Assembly (NCBI GenBank): GCA_964498075.1
Contig: CAZCGA010000200.1
Span: forward strand, 1-9,182
Reading direction: 5' to 3'
Source of the DNA: CAZCGA01 sp964498075
Lineage (GTDB): Bacteria; Desulfobacterota; Binatia; HRBIN30
DNA length: 9,182 bases
The notes below the pieces were generated by a model. It was not told where the DNA came from and did no database searches. It worked only from the letters and a program-made list of their open reading frames with translations. Below are positions 1 to 6,843 of this stretch, in pieces (the first letter of the stretch is position 1; every line of letters starts with the position of its first letter). The translations under genes were made by a program, and so were the position numbers.

Positions 1-2736
1 GACGACGCGGTGGGCGCCGGCCTGCAGGACCAGCACGTGCTGTCGTTGAGCTCGACGCTGAACGCCGACGCCACCTTCCACGTCACCAGCAACACCACCA
101 ACGTGTGTCTCGTCGGGGCGAACGCCACCGACACCGGCAGCGCCACCGTCGACGTCTTCATCCCCAAGGGGCGGACCCGGGCGTACTTCCAGGTGCACGG
201 AATCGAAGGCACGATGGGAGACTGTCAGCTGGTTGCGACCACGGAAGCGGTCGGCGTGAACAACGCGTACGCGGACATCCCGATCGTCCAGGCCGCACTG
301 CGCATCACCGGTCTCGCCGCGTCGTACAAGACGACGGCGAACGACGCGCAATTCCACGTCGAGGTCGGCTTGCCGCGCACCAACCTGTCGACCCTGTCCG
401 ACACACAAGTGGCGCGCTGCGGCGGCCCCGGCATCGATGTGAACGTGTGCAACGTGGTGCCCGTACCCCCGCCGCAAATCGGCTCCATCGTGGGCGCGCT
501 GGCGAATGGCTGCAAGGCGGTGCACCTGCCGCAATGCCGCAGCATCACCAACGACGGTGACCTCGCGTTCCGGCCAGGGACCGTCGCTGGATCCACCACC
601 GTCACCGCCACGGCCACTGGCTTGATCTCCACCGACGCGGCCAGCAAGGACGTGGTGATAAGCCAGGCCACGATCACCCTGACCGGCGGAAACGTGGACG
701 CCATCGGTGCGGGGTTGGAAGACACGTTCACCGTGAACATCAACCCGGCGGCACCGTCTGGCGGACTGCCGATCCACCTCACCAGCACGACGGCGTCTCT
801 CTGCCTGGTCGCCAGGGATGAAGCCACCGCAGGCGCGGCCACCTTCGACACGACGATCGCGTACCGGCACACCTACGTGCACTTCGCCATCCAGGCCCTC
901 GAAAACGTATCGGGGGATTGTCGGGTGACTGTGACTTCGACGAACCCCGCCTACACTGGGGATGAAATCATCGTCCAGATCCGGCAGCCGGCGGTGCGTC
1001 TCCGCAGTGTCGATCCAACCACGACCGTGGCTTCGGGCAGCGATGCCTTCTTCATCGACGTCGGTGTCCCGAAGGACAACCTGTCCGACCTCCGCCTCGT
1101 GCAGCCGGTGCGGCCGGGCGGGCCGGGTCTGAACGTGACGGGGTGCAGCAGCATCCCCGGCTACGGCGTGATCGCCGGCGGCAGTGGCAACCCGAGCTGT
1201 AAGACCGTCCCGATCGCCGCCGGCGAATCGGCAACCGGCACCAACGACCTGCAGTTCACGCCGGCGGGCGTGGGAACCACGGTAGTCACCGCCGGCGCAA
1301 CCGGTTTCATCCGGACCGACACCGGCTCGGTGGACGTCGTGGTCGCGGCGGTGGCGCTGTCCATCGTCGATACCAACCTGCATCAGGTCGGCGCCGGCCT
1401 GATGGATTCGTTTACCGTCAAGTCGAGCGCCACGGTCGGCGCGGACACGACGGTGACCATCACCAGTCTGACAGCCGGCACCTGCTACGTCGCACCCAAC
1501 GAAACGACCGCGTCGGGTGCATCTACCCAGGTGACGATCACCTCGGGCCACGCCTCGCAGACGTTCACGATCCATGGCATCGAGGGCGTGACCGGTCAGT
1601 GCAAGCTGAAGGCCGTCGCCACCAACTTCAGCGACGGCTTCGGCAGCTTCGACATCGTGCAGGCGGCACTGACAATCAGCTACCTCGGCGGCAGCAAGAC
1701 GGCGACGTCGAGCGACGATGCGTTCTACGTCAACGTCGGCATTCCGAAGCCGGACCTGTCAACCCTCCAGGGCGTCACGCAAAAGGTGCGCACCGGCTCG
1801 CTGGGTCTATTGGTCACCGCCTGCTCCAGCGATTCCAACGTCGGCCTGATCGTGACCACATCGGGCGTCGCGCCGTGCGGCTCGTCGACGATCCCGGCGG
1901 GCTCGGATAACACCACCTCCACCGGCTTGAAGTTCCGAGTGAACGGTAACGGTACGACCACCGTTGAGGCCTCAGCACCCAACCTCATCAGCACCGACGC
2001 CGGGTCGGTTGACGTAATCGTCAGCGGGTTCTCGCTGACGCTGATGAACAACAGCTCGGAGTACAACATCGGCTCCGGGCTGCAGCAGGGGACGTTCTTC
2101 GCCCGACGGGCGAGCAACAACACGGCAAGCTCGGCGACCATCACCGTGAGCACCCTGACGCCGAGCGTGTGTCTGGTGTCGTCGTCCGGTACGGTCGCCG
2201 GTGCCAGCACAGCGACCGTTACCATCCCGGCCGGCTTGACCGACTCCACCGCCTTCTGGATCCAGGGCCTGGAGAACGTCATCAACACCTGCCGTATCCA
2301 GACCGTCGGCATCTACTACACACCGGGCCCTGACCTGGTCGCCAGCATCGTCCGGCCCGGTATCCGTGTCGCTTTGCCGGCGCAGTACCCGTACAACGCG
2401 CTCAACCTGGCGTTCAACGTCATCGTAGGCTCAGCGACGGGGACCACCTTCGGGACAGAGCAATCCGTGCGCACCGGCGGCGTCCCGTTCGATGTCACGA
2501 TCACGCTGGTGAACAACGGAGGCGGCGGCCCCTTCGCGCAGTTGTGGTCGTCGATCTCGTCCTCGCCGGCGGCGGTCGTGCACGCCACCATTCCCGCCGG
2601 ATCATCGCGGAACACCACCACGCTGGAGTACGACCCGCTCGCAACGGGCTTCACGACGGTGAGTTGCACGACGCCGAACGCAACGGCCACGACCAACGCG
2701 ACCCAACAGGTCGAAGTGACCAACGGCGGCTGTTGA
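1..2736 (+). CDS. Large tandem-repeat, probably secreted beta-rich protein (5' end outside window)
   Basis: The reading frame is open from base 1 to the TGA at 2734-2736. A GTG at 10 is only an internal Val in a repeat motif, so the gene starts upstream and about 911 C-terminal residues are visible. The composition is rich in Thr, Ser, Val, Gly and Ala with alternating hydrophobic residues, as in extracellular Ig-like or beta-sandwich proteins. Four units follow one another, each opening with a (V/I)GAGL or IGSGL motif. Each first half carries a Cys pair around a G(I/L)E(G/N)V-like stretch. Second halves of units 1-3 carry VG(L/V/I)P..(N/D)LS.L, then RxGGxGL, Cys residues, an (I)PAG stretch, and TTVTA.ATG.ISTDA.S.DVVV. 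The protein ends in NGGC. No LPXTG, PEP-CTERM or membrane anchor is visible at the C-terminus. No enzyme motif is seen. A surface or extracellular structural or adhesive role is inference only; the family is not recognised. Confidence 0.8.
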   Translation, partial: DDAVGAGLQDQHVLSLSSTLNADATFHVTSNTTNVCLVGANATDTGSATVDVFIPKGRTRAYFQVHGIEGTMGDCQLVATTEAVGVNNAYADIPIVQAALRITGLAASYKTTANDAQFHVEVGLPRTNLSTLSDTQVARCGGPGIDVNVCNVVPVPPPQIGSIVGALANGCKAVHLPQCRSITNDGDLAFRPGTVAGSTTVTATATGLISTDAASKDVVISQATITLTGGNVDAIGAGLEDTFTVNINPAAPSGGLPIHLTSTTASLCLVARDEATAGAATFDTTIAYRHTYVHFAIQALENVSGDCRVTVTSTNPAYTGDEIIVQIRQPAVRLRSVDPTTTVASGSDAFFIDVGVPKDNLSDLRLVQPVRPGGPGLNVTGCSSIPGYGVIAGGSGNPSCKTVPIAAGESATGTNDLQFTPAGVGTTVVTAGATGFIRTDTGSVDVVVAAVALSIVDTNLHQVGAGLMDSFTVKSSATVGADTTVTITSLTAGTCYVAPNETTASGASTQVTITSGHASQTFTIHGIEGVTGQCKLKAVATNFSDGFGSFDIVQAALTISYLGGSKTATSSDDAFYVNVGIPKPDLSTLQGVTQKVRTGSLGLLVTACSSDSNVGLIVTTSGVAPCGSSTIPAGSDNTTSTGLKFRVNGNGTTTVEASAPNLISTDAGSVDVIVSGFSLTLMNNSSEYNIGSGLQQGTFFARRASNNTASSATITVSTLTPSVCLVSSSGTVAGASTATVTIPAGLTDSTAFWIQGLENVINTCRIQTVGIYYTPGPDLVASIVRPGIRVALPAQYPYNALNLAFNVIVGSATGTTFGTEQSVRTGGVPFDVTITLVNNGGGGPFAQLWSSISSSPAAVVHATIPAGSSRNTTTLEYDPLATGFTTVSCTTPNATATTNATQQVEVTNGGC
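13..2733 (+). repeat. Four tandem ~228-residue protein repeats
   Basis: The opening GAGL/GSGL motif occurs at 13-24, 706-717, 1390-1401 and 2071-2082. The spacings are 693, 684 and 681 bases, or 231, 228 and 227 codons, all in frame. The first Cys pair is 39, 39, 39 and 40 residues apart in units 1 to 4. The second Cys pair is 21 residues apart in unit 1 and 18 in units 2 and 3; unit 4 lacks it. Similarity is clear at protein level but the DNA has diverged, so this is an old duplication under protein-level constraint rather than a recent expansion. Confidence 0.8.
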
Positions 2737-2744
2737 GCAACCGC

Positions 2745-2783
2745 TGCGCCGGGGGGAGGGGTTTCTTCCCTTCCCCCGGCGCA
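2745..2783 (+). terminator. Strong GC-rich hairpin after the repeat-protein gene
   Basis: Starting 8 bases after the stop codon, TGCGCCGGGGG (2745-2755) pairs with CCCCCGGCGCA (2773-2783). The stem continues inward through a G-T and an A-T pair and three G-C pairs, giving about 16 pairs and a 7-base loop (2761-2767). No T-run follows, so it is not a textbook intrinsic terminator. Its position between a long gene and fmt suggests a transcription end point or an mRNA 3'-end stabiliser. Confidence 0.6.
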
Positions 2784-2818
2784 CGGTGAGCCGCTGAATC
2801 GCCGGCGCGCGTTCGTGC

Positions 2819-2824
2819 TATATC
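2819..2824 (+). promoter_or_regulatory. Possible -10 box placing the fmt transcript start at its GTG
   Basis: TATATC lies 6 bases before the fmt GTG at 2831, where transcription from such a box would start at or beside the initiation codon. There is no Shine-Dalgarno-like purine run in front of the GTG, and no convincing -35 element (CTGAAT at 2794-2799, spacing 19). The arrangement is compatible with a leaderless mRNA, but a six-base match is weak evidence. Confidence 0.25.
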
Positions 2825-2830
2825 CACGGC

Positions 2831-3769
2831 GTGGACACGAACCTGCGGATTGTGTTCTTTGGAACCCCCGAGTTTGCGGTGCCCTCGCTGCACGCGTTGC
2901 TCACCGGGCGCGATCCGCTGGTGGGCGTCGTCTGTCAGCCCGACAAACCGGCCGGGCGCGGGCAGCGGCTCACCGTCCCGCCGATCAAGGAGGTGGCGCT
3001 GGCTGCGGGAGTGCCCGTCCTGCAGCCGGACAAGCTCGGCGCGCCCGAGTGCATCGAAGCCCTGAGCGCCTGGGCCCCCGAGCTCATCCTGGTCGCTGCC
3101 TACGGGAAGATTCTGCCAAAGGTCATTCTCGACCTTCCCGCATACGGCTGCATCAACGTGCATGCCTCGTTGCTCCCAAGATACCGGGGCGCGGCGCCCA
3201 TTCAGTGGGCGATCCTGCGCGGCGAGGAGCGCACCGGTGTCACCATCATGCGCATGAACGAGCGCATGGATGCGGGTGACATCTTGCTGCAACGCGAGAC
3301 GCGCATCGGCGCCGACGAGACGTACGGCGAGCTGCAAACGCGGCTAGCCGAGATCGGTGCGGGCGCACTGATGGAAGCGATGGCGCAACTGCATGCCGGC
3401 ACGCTGCGGGCGCAGCCGCAGGATGAAGCCGCGATGACGCTGGCACCGATGATCGCCAAGCAGGACGCGCAGATCGACTGGGCCCAGCCCGCGTGCGACA
3501 TCGTACGCCGGGTGCGCGCCTACAACCCGTGGCCGTGCGCCTTCACGTCCCTGCTCGACAAGCGGTTGCAGATTCACCGGGCTCACACCGTCGCCGCCGC
3601 TACCCACGAAGCCCCGGGCACCGTGATTGCGGTCGATGCGGGCATCGCCGTGGCGACTGGGAATGGGGTGGCGGTGCTCGACGAGGTCCAGCTCGAAGGC
3701 CGCAAGCGGTTGGCGGCTACCGTGTTCATCCGCGGCGCCGGTGTCACCGTCGGGACGACCTTTGCGTAG
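2831..3769 (+). CDS. fmt: Methionyl-tRNA formyltransferase
   Basis: Transfers a formyl group from 10-formyltetrahydrofolate to Met-tRNA(fMet) in the cytoplasm, making the initiator tRNA for bacterial translation. The product has 312 residues, normal for the family (about 315). The N-terminus RIVFFGTPEFAV is the typical Rossmann-like opening. The folate-binding and catalytic segment contains INVHASLLPRYRGAAPIQ with N109 and H111, then ERMDAGDIL with D147; these match the Asn106-His108-Asp144 triad of the E. coli enzyme. The C-terminal OB-like domain (about 207-312) contains the typical RRVRAYNPWP stretch. The GTG at 2831 is chosen because it gives the conserved N-terminus directly; no Shine-Dalgarno sequence precedes it. 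rsmB follows immediately, a common pairing. The usual upstream partner def is not here; the preceding gene is the unrelated repeat protein. Confidence 0.97.
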   Translation: MDTNLRIVFFGTPEFAVPSLHALLTGRDPLVGVVCQPDKPAGRGQRLTVPPIKEVALAAGVPVLQPDKLGAPECIEALSAWAPELILVAAYGKILPKVILDLPAYGCINVHASLLPRYRGAAPIQWAILRGEERTGVTIMRMNERMDAGDILLQRETRIGADETYGELQTRLAEIGAGALMEAMAQLHAGTLRAQPQDEAAMTLAPMIAKQDAQIDWAQPACDIVRRVRAYNPWPCAFTSLLDKRLQIHRAHTVAAATHEAPGTVIAVDAGIAVATGNGVAVLDEVQLEGRKRLAATVFIRGAGVTVGTTFA

Positions 3770-3791
3770 GCATCCCCGTGCATCGAGCCGC

Positions 3792-5135
3792 GTGCCCGCC
3801 GGCGACGTGCGCGCGGTTGCGTGGCAGATCTTACGACGCGTTGAAGAGAGCGGGGCGTACGCCGATGCATTGGTGGGACATCAGCTCAGCGCCGGCTGCT
3901 TCTCCGCGCGCGACCACGCCCTGCTGATTCGTCTGGTGTACGGCACGCTAGCGTGGCAGGGCTATCTCGATCACCTCATCGCCGCCTTCTCGCGCCGACC
4001 GCCGGACAAGCTCGATCCGCCCGTGCGCACGGTCCTGCGTCTCGCGCTGCTGCAGATCTGTGTCCTGACCAAGATCCCAAACTTCGCCGCGGTGGACACC
4101 GCCGTGGAGCTGAGCAAGAGCTTTCGCGGCGGCGACGCGGCAGGCCTGGTGAATGCGGTCTTGCGGCACGCCGCAGGGGCGTGGCAAACGGTGCCGTTAC
4201 CGGCGCGCACCAGCGACCCCGTCGGCTATCTCAGCACGCGTTGGTCGCACCCGCGCTGGCTCGTCGAACGCTGGCTGGCTGGTTACGGGTTCGACGACAC
4301 CGAAGCGTTGTTGCGCGCCGACAACGAGCCAGCTCCGACGGTGCTGCGGGTGAACCGACGCCGGGTCGAACGGGCCGACCTCTTGACCCGACTGCGCGAC
4401 AGCGGATGCGCGGCCCAGGAGACGGCCTACTCACCGGTCGGCATCCGTATCGAGCCCGGCGGCGCACCCGAACGGGTCGCCGGCTACGCCGACGGGCTGT
4501 TCTCATTACAAGGAGAAGCGTCGCAGCTCGTGGGCCTGCTCGCGGCGCCGCGGCCCGGCGGCCGGATCCTCGACGCGTGCGCCGCGCCGGGCGGCAAGGC
4601 GACGCACCTGGCAGAGTTGATGGACGATCGCGGCGAAATCGTCGCCTTGGATACCAACGCTCGCGGGGTCGGACGAATCCAGCGCATGGCGCAGCGGCTG
4701 GGTCTGTCAGCGATCCACGCGGCCGTGGCCGATGCGCTGACCTGGGCCGGTCGTGGCTTCGACGTTGTACTGGTCGACGCACCGTGTTCGGGCTTGGGCA
4801 CACTGCGCCAACATCCCGAGGTCAGGTGGCGCCGCACCCCGGCGGACATCGCAGGCCTCGCCGACCTGCAGCGACAGCTGCTGCGGCGGTTGAGCGACGC
4901 CGTGCGTCCGGGCGGCGTGTTGGTCTACGCCACATGTACCCTGAGTGCAGAAGAGAACGAGGGCGTGGTTGCTGCATTCGTGCATGAGCGGCCCTCATTT
5001 GCCGTGGAGGATCCGCGGCCGTTGCTCCCGGATGCGGCACGCGAGCTGGTCGGCAACGACCTCGTGCTACGCACAGTCCCCCATCGCCACGGGCTGGACG
5101 GCTTTTTCGCCGTGCGGTTGAAGCGTGGCAGCTAG
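3792..5135 (+). CDS. rsmB: 16S rRNA (cytosine-967-C5)-methyltransferase RsmB
   Basis: Methylates C967 of 16S rRNA using S-adenosylmethionine. From the chosen GTG the product has 447 residues (E. coli: 429). The NusB-like RNA-binding N-terminal domain spans roughly residues 5-130 (VRAVAWQILRRVEESGAYAD, ALLIRLVYGTLAWQ). The SAM motif ILDACAAPGGKATHL lies near 259-273. Both cysteines of the RNA m5C methyltransferase mechanism are present: DAPCSGLGTLRQHPE (Cys332, motif IV) and YATCTLSAEENE (Cys382, motif VI, the nucleophile). Their 50-residue spacing equals that in E. coli. The frame is open well back into fmt, so the start is uncertain. GTG 3792 fits the family's N-terminus; TTG 3762 (overlapping the fmt stop) and GTG 3807 are alternatives, and none has a clear ribosome-binding site. 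Probably co-transcribed with fmt. Confidence 0.95.
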   Translation: MPAGDVRAVAWQILRRVEESGAYADALVGHQLSAGCFSARDHALLIRLVYGTLAWQGYLDHLIAAFSRRPPDKLDPPVRTVLRLALLQICVLTKIPNFAAVDTAVELSKSFRGGDAAGLVNAVLRHAAGAWQTVPLPARTSDPVGYLSTRWSHPRWLVERWLAGYGFDDTEALLRADNEPAPTVLRVNRRRVERADLLTRLRDSGCAAQETAYSPVGIRIEPGGAPERVAGYADGLFSLQGEASQLVGLLAAPRPGGRILDACAAPGGKATHLAELMDDRGEIVALDTNARGVGRIQRMAQRLGLSAIHAAVADALTWAGRGFDVVLVDAPCSGLGTLRQHPEVRWRRTPADIAGLADLQRQLLRRLSDAVRPGGVLVYATCTLSAEENEGVVAAFVHERPSFAVEDPRPLLPDAARELVGNDLVLRTVPHRHGLDGFFAVRLKRGS

Positions 5136-5146
5136 GACGGTATAAG
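5118..5146 (+). promoter_or_regulatory. Sigma70-type promoter for tRNA-Pro, inside the rsmB 3' end
   Basis: TTGAAG (5118-5123) and TATAAG (5141-5146) are separated by exactly 17 bases, with 4 of 6 and 5 of 6 matches to the sigma70 consensus. The -35 box lies within the last codons of rsmB and the -10 box just after its stop. Transcription would begin near 5153, about 43 bases before the mature tRNA, followed by GC-rich sequence. Confidence 0.5.
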
Positions 5147-5195
5147 AGCCAGGGCCGGGTCAACAACGATTTGCCTCTGCAACGGTGGTGGAAGG

Positions 5196-5272
5196 CGGGG
5201 TGTAGCTCAGACTGGTAGAGCGCACGGTTCGGGACCGTGAGGTCGCTGGTTCAAGTCCAGTCACCCCGACCA
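5196..5272 (+). tRNA. tRNA-Pro (anticodon CGG)
   Basis: A 77-base cloverleaf with encoded CCA. The acceptor stem CGGGGTG (5196-5202) pairs perfectly with CACCCCG (5262-5268), followed by discriminator A and CCA (5270-5272). The D arm is TAGCTCAGACTGGTAGAGC. The anticodon stem CACGG/CCGTG (5223-5227/5235-5239) encloses loop TTCGGGA with anticodon CGG at 5230-5232, reading the Pro codon CCG. The T arm contains GGTTCAAGTCC. The first acceptor pair is C1-G72, typical of bacterial tRNA-Pro. CCG is a frequent codon in these GC-rich genes, so a dedicated CGG isoacceptor fits. Confidence 0.97.
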
Positions 5273-5338
5273 CTTCTTCGAGCCGCCATGCCGTTGCACC
5301 ATCAACGATGATCGATTCCCGCAGCTTCGAAGGGGCGA

Positions 5339-6142
5339 ATGGCACACCACAAGCCGGAAACAGGAAACCGAAAGCAGTCGAAGACATCCTCCCCATCTCG
5401 AGTCCTCGGTCTTGGATTCCCGGCTTCCCGTTCCGTGTTTTCAATTTGTCTCCTCTTCCTGTGCTGCCTGAGTGACGTTTCATGGGCACAAGGCAGCCGT
5501 GCGGTCGTGACCGGCAGCGCACGCGTCCACATCCGCCGCGGCCCGGGAACCGAGTTCCCGGCGCTTGCGACGCTCACCATGGGCACCACACTTGAAGTGC
5601 AGGAGATGAACGGCGAATGGGCGCGGGTCCTTACCCCGGGCGGGCAAGTCGGCTACGTGAACAGCAATTTCCTGGCGCTCCCCGGAGAGACCTCAACGGC
5701 GGAACGTGAGAGTCCGCCGGCCACCCCGGTCGCACCGGCAGAGTCGCCCGCCCCGCAAGAGTCGGCAGCGCTGCGCGGCCTGAATGAGCAGAACAAGGCC
5801 CTTGGAGCCGAGATCCGTCGCCTGCAAGACGAGCTGGCGGCCATCAAGAACAGGCCGGATCCGACGCTCGCACCTGCACCTCCTGCCGCGGACAACGAGA
5901 AGCTGCAACCCGAGTTGGCACGCTTGACGAGCGCCGTAGAGGCCCTGCAGCGCCGCTTGGACAGCGCACCAGCGAACGAGGTGGGCGCGCCGCTGTCGAG
6001 CTCTCCGATCGACGGCACCGCGCACGTGCTATCGCCCACCGCCCTGCTGCTCGGCATCAGCGGATTGGTGGTGGGATGGCTGATGGGCAGAGCTTACGGC
6101 CGGAGGCAGGAACGTACCCGCCGCTCACGCGTGCGCTTCTAA
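5339..6142 (+). CDS. Exported SH3-domain protein with coiled coils and C-terminal membrane anchor (YgiM / 'SH3 and anchor' type)
   Basis: Of 267 residues, 33-50 form a hydrophobic signal segment (FSICLLFLCCL) ending SDVSWA, with likely signal peptidase cleavage after A50. Residues about 53-113 form a bacterial SH3 (SH3b) domain: ARVHIRRGPGTEFPALATL, LEVQEMNGEWARVL, VGYVNSNFL. A Pro/Ala-rich linker follows, then two predicted coiled-coil stretches (about 144-172 and 186-210), and a membrane helix (about 235-250) with a very basic tail. This architecture matches E. coli YgiM; the role is unknown, and binding to peptidoglycan or envelope peptides is inference. ATG 5339 has AAGGGG (5330-5335) only 3 bases upstream and gives an unusually long 32-residue leader over low-complexity DNA. 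GTG 5435 would start right at the hydrophobic core. The stop overlaps the plsY start by one base. Confidence 0.82.
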   Translation: MAHHKPETGNRKQSKTSSPSRVLGLGFPASRSVFSICLLFLCCLSDVSWAQGSRAVVTGSARVHIRRGPGTEFPALATLTMGTTLEVQEMNGEWARVLTPGGQVGYVNSNFLALPGETSTAERESPPATPVAPAESPAPQESAALRGLNEQNKALGAEIRRLQDELAAIKNRPDPTLAPAPPAADNEKLQPELARLTSAVEALQRRLDSAPANEVGAPLSSSPIDGTAHVLSPTALLLGISGLVVGWLMGRAYGRRQERTRRSRVRF

Positions 6143-6735
6143 TGGAGGCGGCGATCCTCGTCGTCGCTGCGTACCTGTGCGGCTCCTTGCCGACGGGAGT
6201 GTGGCTGGCGCGCCGGCAGGGCGTGGACGTCCGGCAGAGCGGCAGCGGTAACATCGGTGCAACCAATGTGGCGCGCACCGCTGGGATGACCGCCGGCCTG
6301 CTGACATTGATCGCCGACATCGGCAAGGGGTATCTTCCTACTCTCGTCGCCGCCTACACACCGGGTGATCGATGGCGTGTGGTGCTCGTGGGCTTCGTGG
6401 CGTTTCTGGGTCACGTCTTTCCCATCTTCTCTCGCTTCAACGGCGGTAAGGGTGTCGCCACCGCGTTCGGCGTGTACCTCTGTCTGACTCCGCCAGCCGC
6501 GGAGATCGCTCTCGCCGTCTTTCTGATCGTGGCGTTGTGGACGCGATACATCTCACTCGCCTCGATGCTCGGGGCTGCAACGTTGGCGCTTTCGGCGGCA
6601 GTAATGACCAACCGGGCGCTCGTCTGGATGCCGGCTGTTGCCATGGCCGGAATCATTATCGCGCGGCATCGGGAGAACATCGCGCGACTCAGACGAGGAC
6701 AGGAGCCAAAGTTTCGGTTCGCGTCTCGTTCTTGA
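6142..6735 (+). CDS. plsY: Acyl-phosphate:glycerol-3-phosphate acyltransferase
   Basis: Inner-membrane enzyme that transfers an acyl chain from acyl-phosphate (made by PlsX) to glycerol-3-phosphate, giving lysophosphatidate, the first step of phospholipid synthesis. The product has 197 residues, normal for the family. All three conserved cytoplasmic-loop motifs are present: GSLPTG (14-19), SGSGNIGATNVAR (33-45) and GHVFPIFSRFNGGKGVAT (90-107), separated by several hydrophobic membrane segments. The C-terminal HRENIARLRRGQEPKF is also typical. ATG 6142 is chosen over an in-frame ATG at 6076 because the family begins immediately before its first membrane helix. It also forms a TAATG overlap with the preceding stop, implying translational coupling to the SH3-anchor gene. 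Confidence 0.96.
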   Translation: MEAAILVVAAYLCGSLPTGVWLARRQGVDVRQSGSGNIGATNVARTAGMTAGLLTLIADIGKGYLPTLVAAYTPGDRWRVVLVGFVAFLGHVFPIFSRFNGGKGVATAFGVYLCLTPPAAEIALAVFLIVALWTRYISLASMLGAATLALSAAVMTNRALVWMPAVAMAGIIIARHRENIARLRRGQEPKFRFASRS

Positions 6736-6775
6736 GACCTTGTCCAAGAAGTTGTTCTGAGTGGCCCGTGCCGCA

Positions 6776-6843
6776 GCCCATGCCCCTGCCCTTGCCCGAG
6801 TCTCGCGGGTTGGGAGTGGACACGACCGGGCAGGGGCATGGGC
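6776..6843. repeat. Long perfect inverted repeat built of GCCCNT hexamers
   Basis: GCCCATGCCCCTGCCC (6776-6791) and GGGCAGGGGCATGGGC (6828-6843) are exact reverse complements of 16 bases, with a 36-base loop. The left side continues as repeated GCCCNT hexamers (GCCCAT, GCCCCT, GCCCTT, GCCCG). The loop holds a smaller self-complementary stretch (CGAGTCTCG). It starts 40 bases after plsY. No T-run follows on either strand. It may end or protect the plsY transcript, or be a copy of a dispersed intergenic repeat; the window cannot tell which. Confidence 0.6.

Noticed and set aside
225..872. Long minus-strand open frames opposite the repeat-protein gene (also 1725-2312, 2316-2723, 2651-3337)
   Set aside because: They mirror the repetitive Thr/Val-rich coding strand and show no recognisable motif, no ribosome-binding site and no consistent context.
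3627..3791. Upstream extension of the rsmB frame into fmt
   Set aside because: The Arg/Ser-rich stretch is simply fmt read in another frame; RsmB homology begins near 3792.
3953..4987. 344-codon plus-strand open frame inside rsmB
   Set aside because: It is a different frame of rsmB with an Arg/Gly/Ala-rich, low-complexity translation typical of GC-rich shadow frames; rsmB itself has all family motifs.
5160..5522. Minus-strand open frame with the segment GVTGLEPATSRSRT
   Set aside because: That peptide is the antisense translation of the tRNA-Pro gene at 5196-5272. It is a well-known source of false 'hypothetical proteins' in databases; the rest of the frame has no protein-like features.
6076..6141. 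Upstream extension of the plsY frame from ATG 6076
   Set aside because: It overlaps the SH3-anchor coding end, and PlsY proteins start directly before the first membrane helix, as from ATG 6142.
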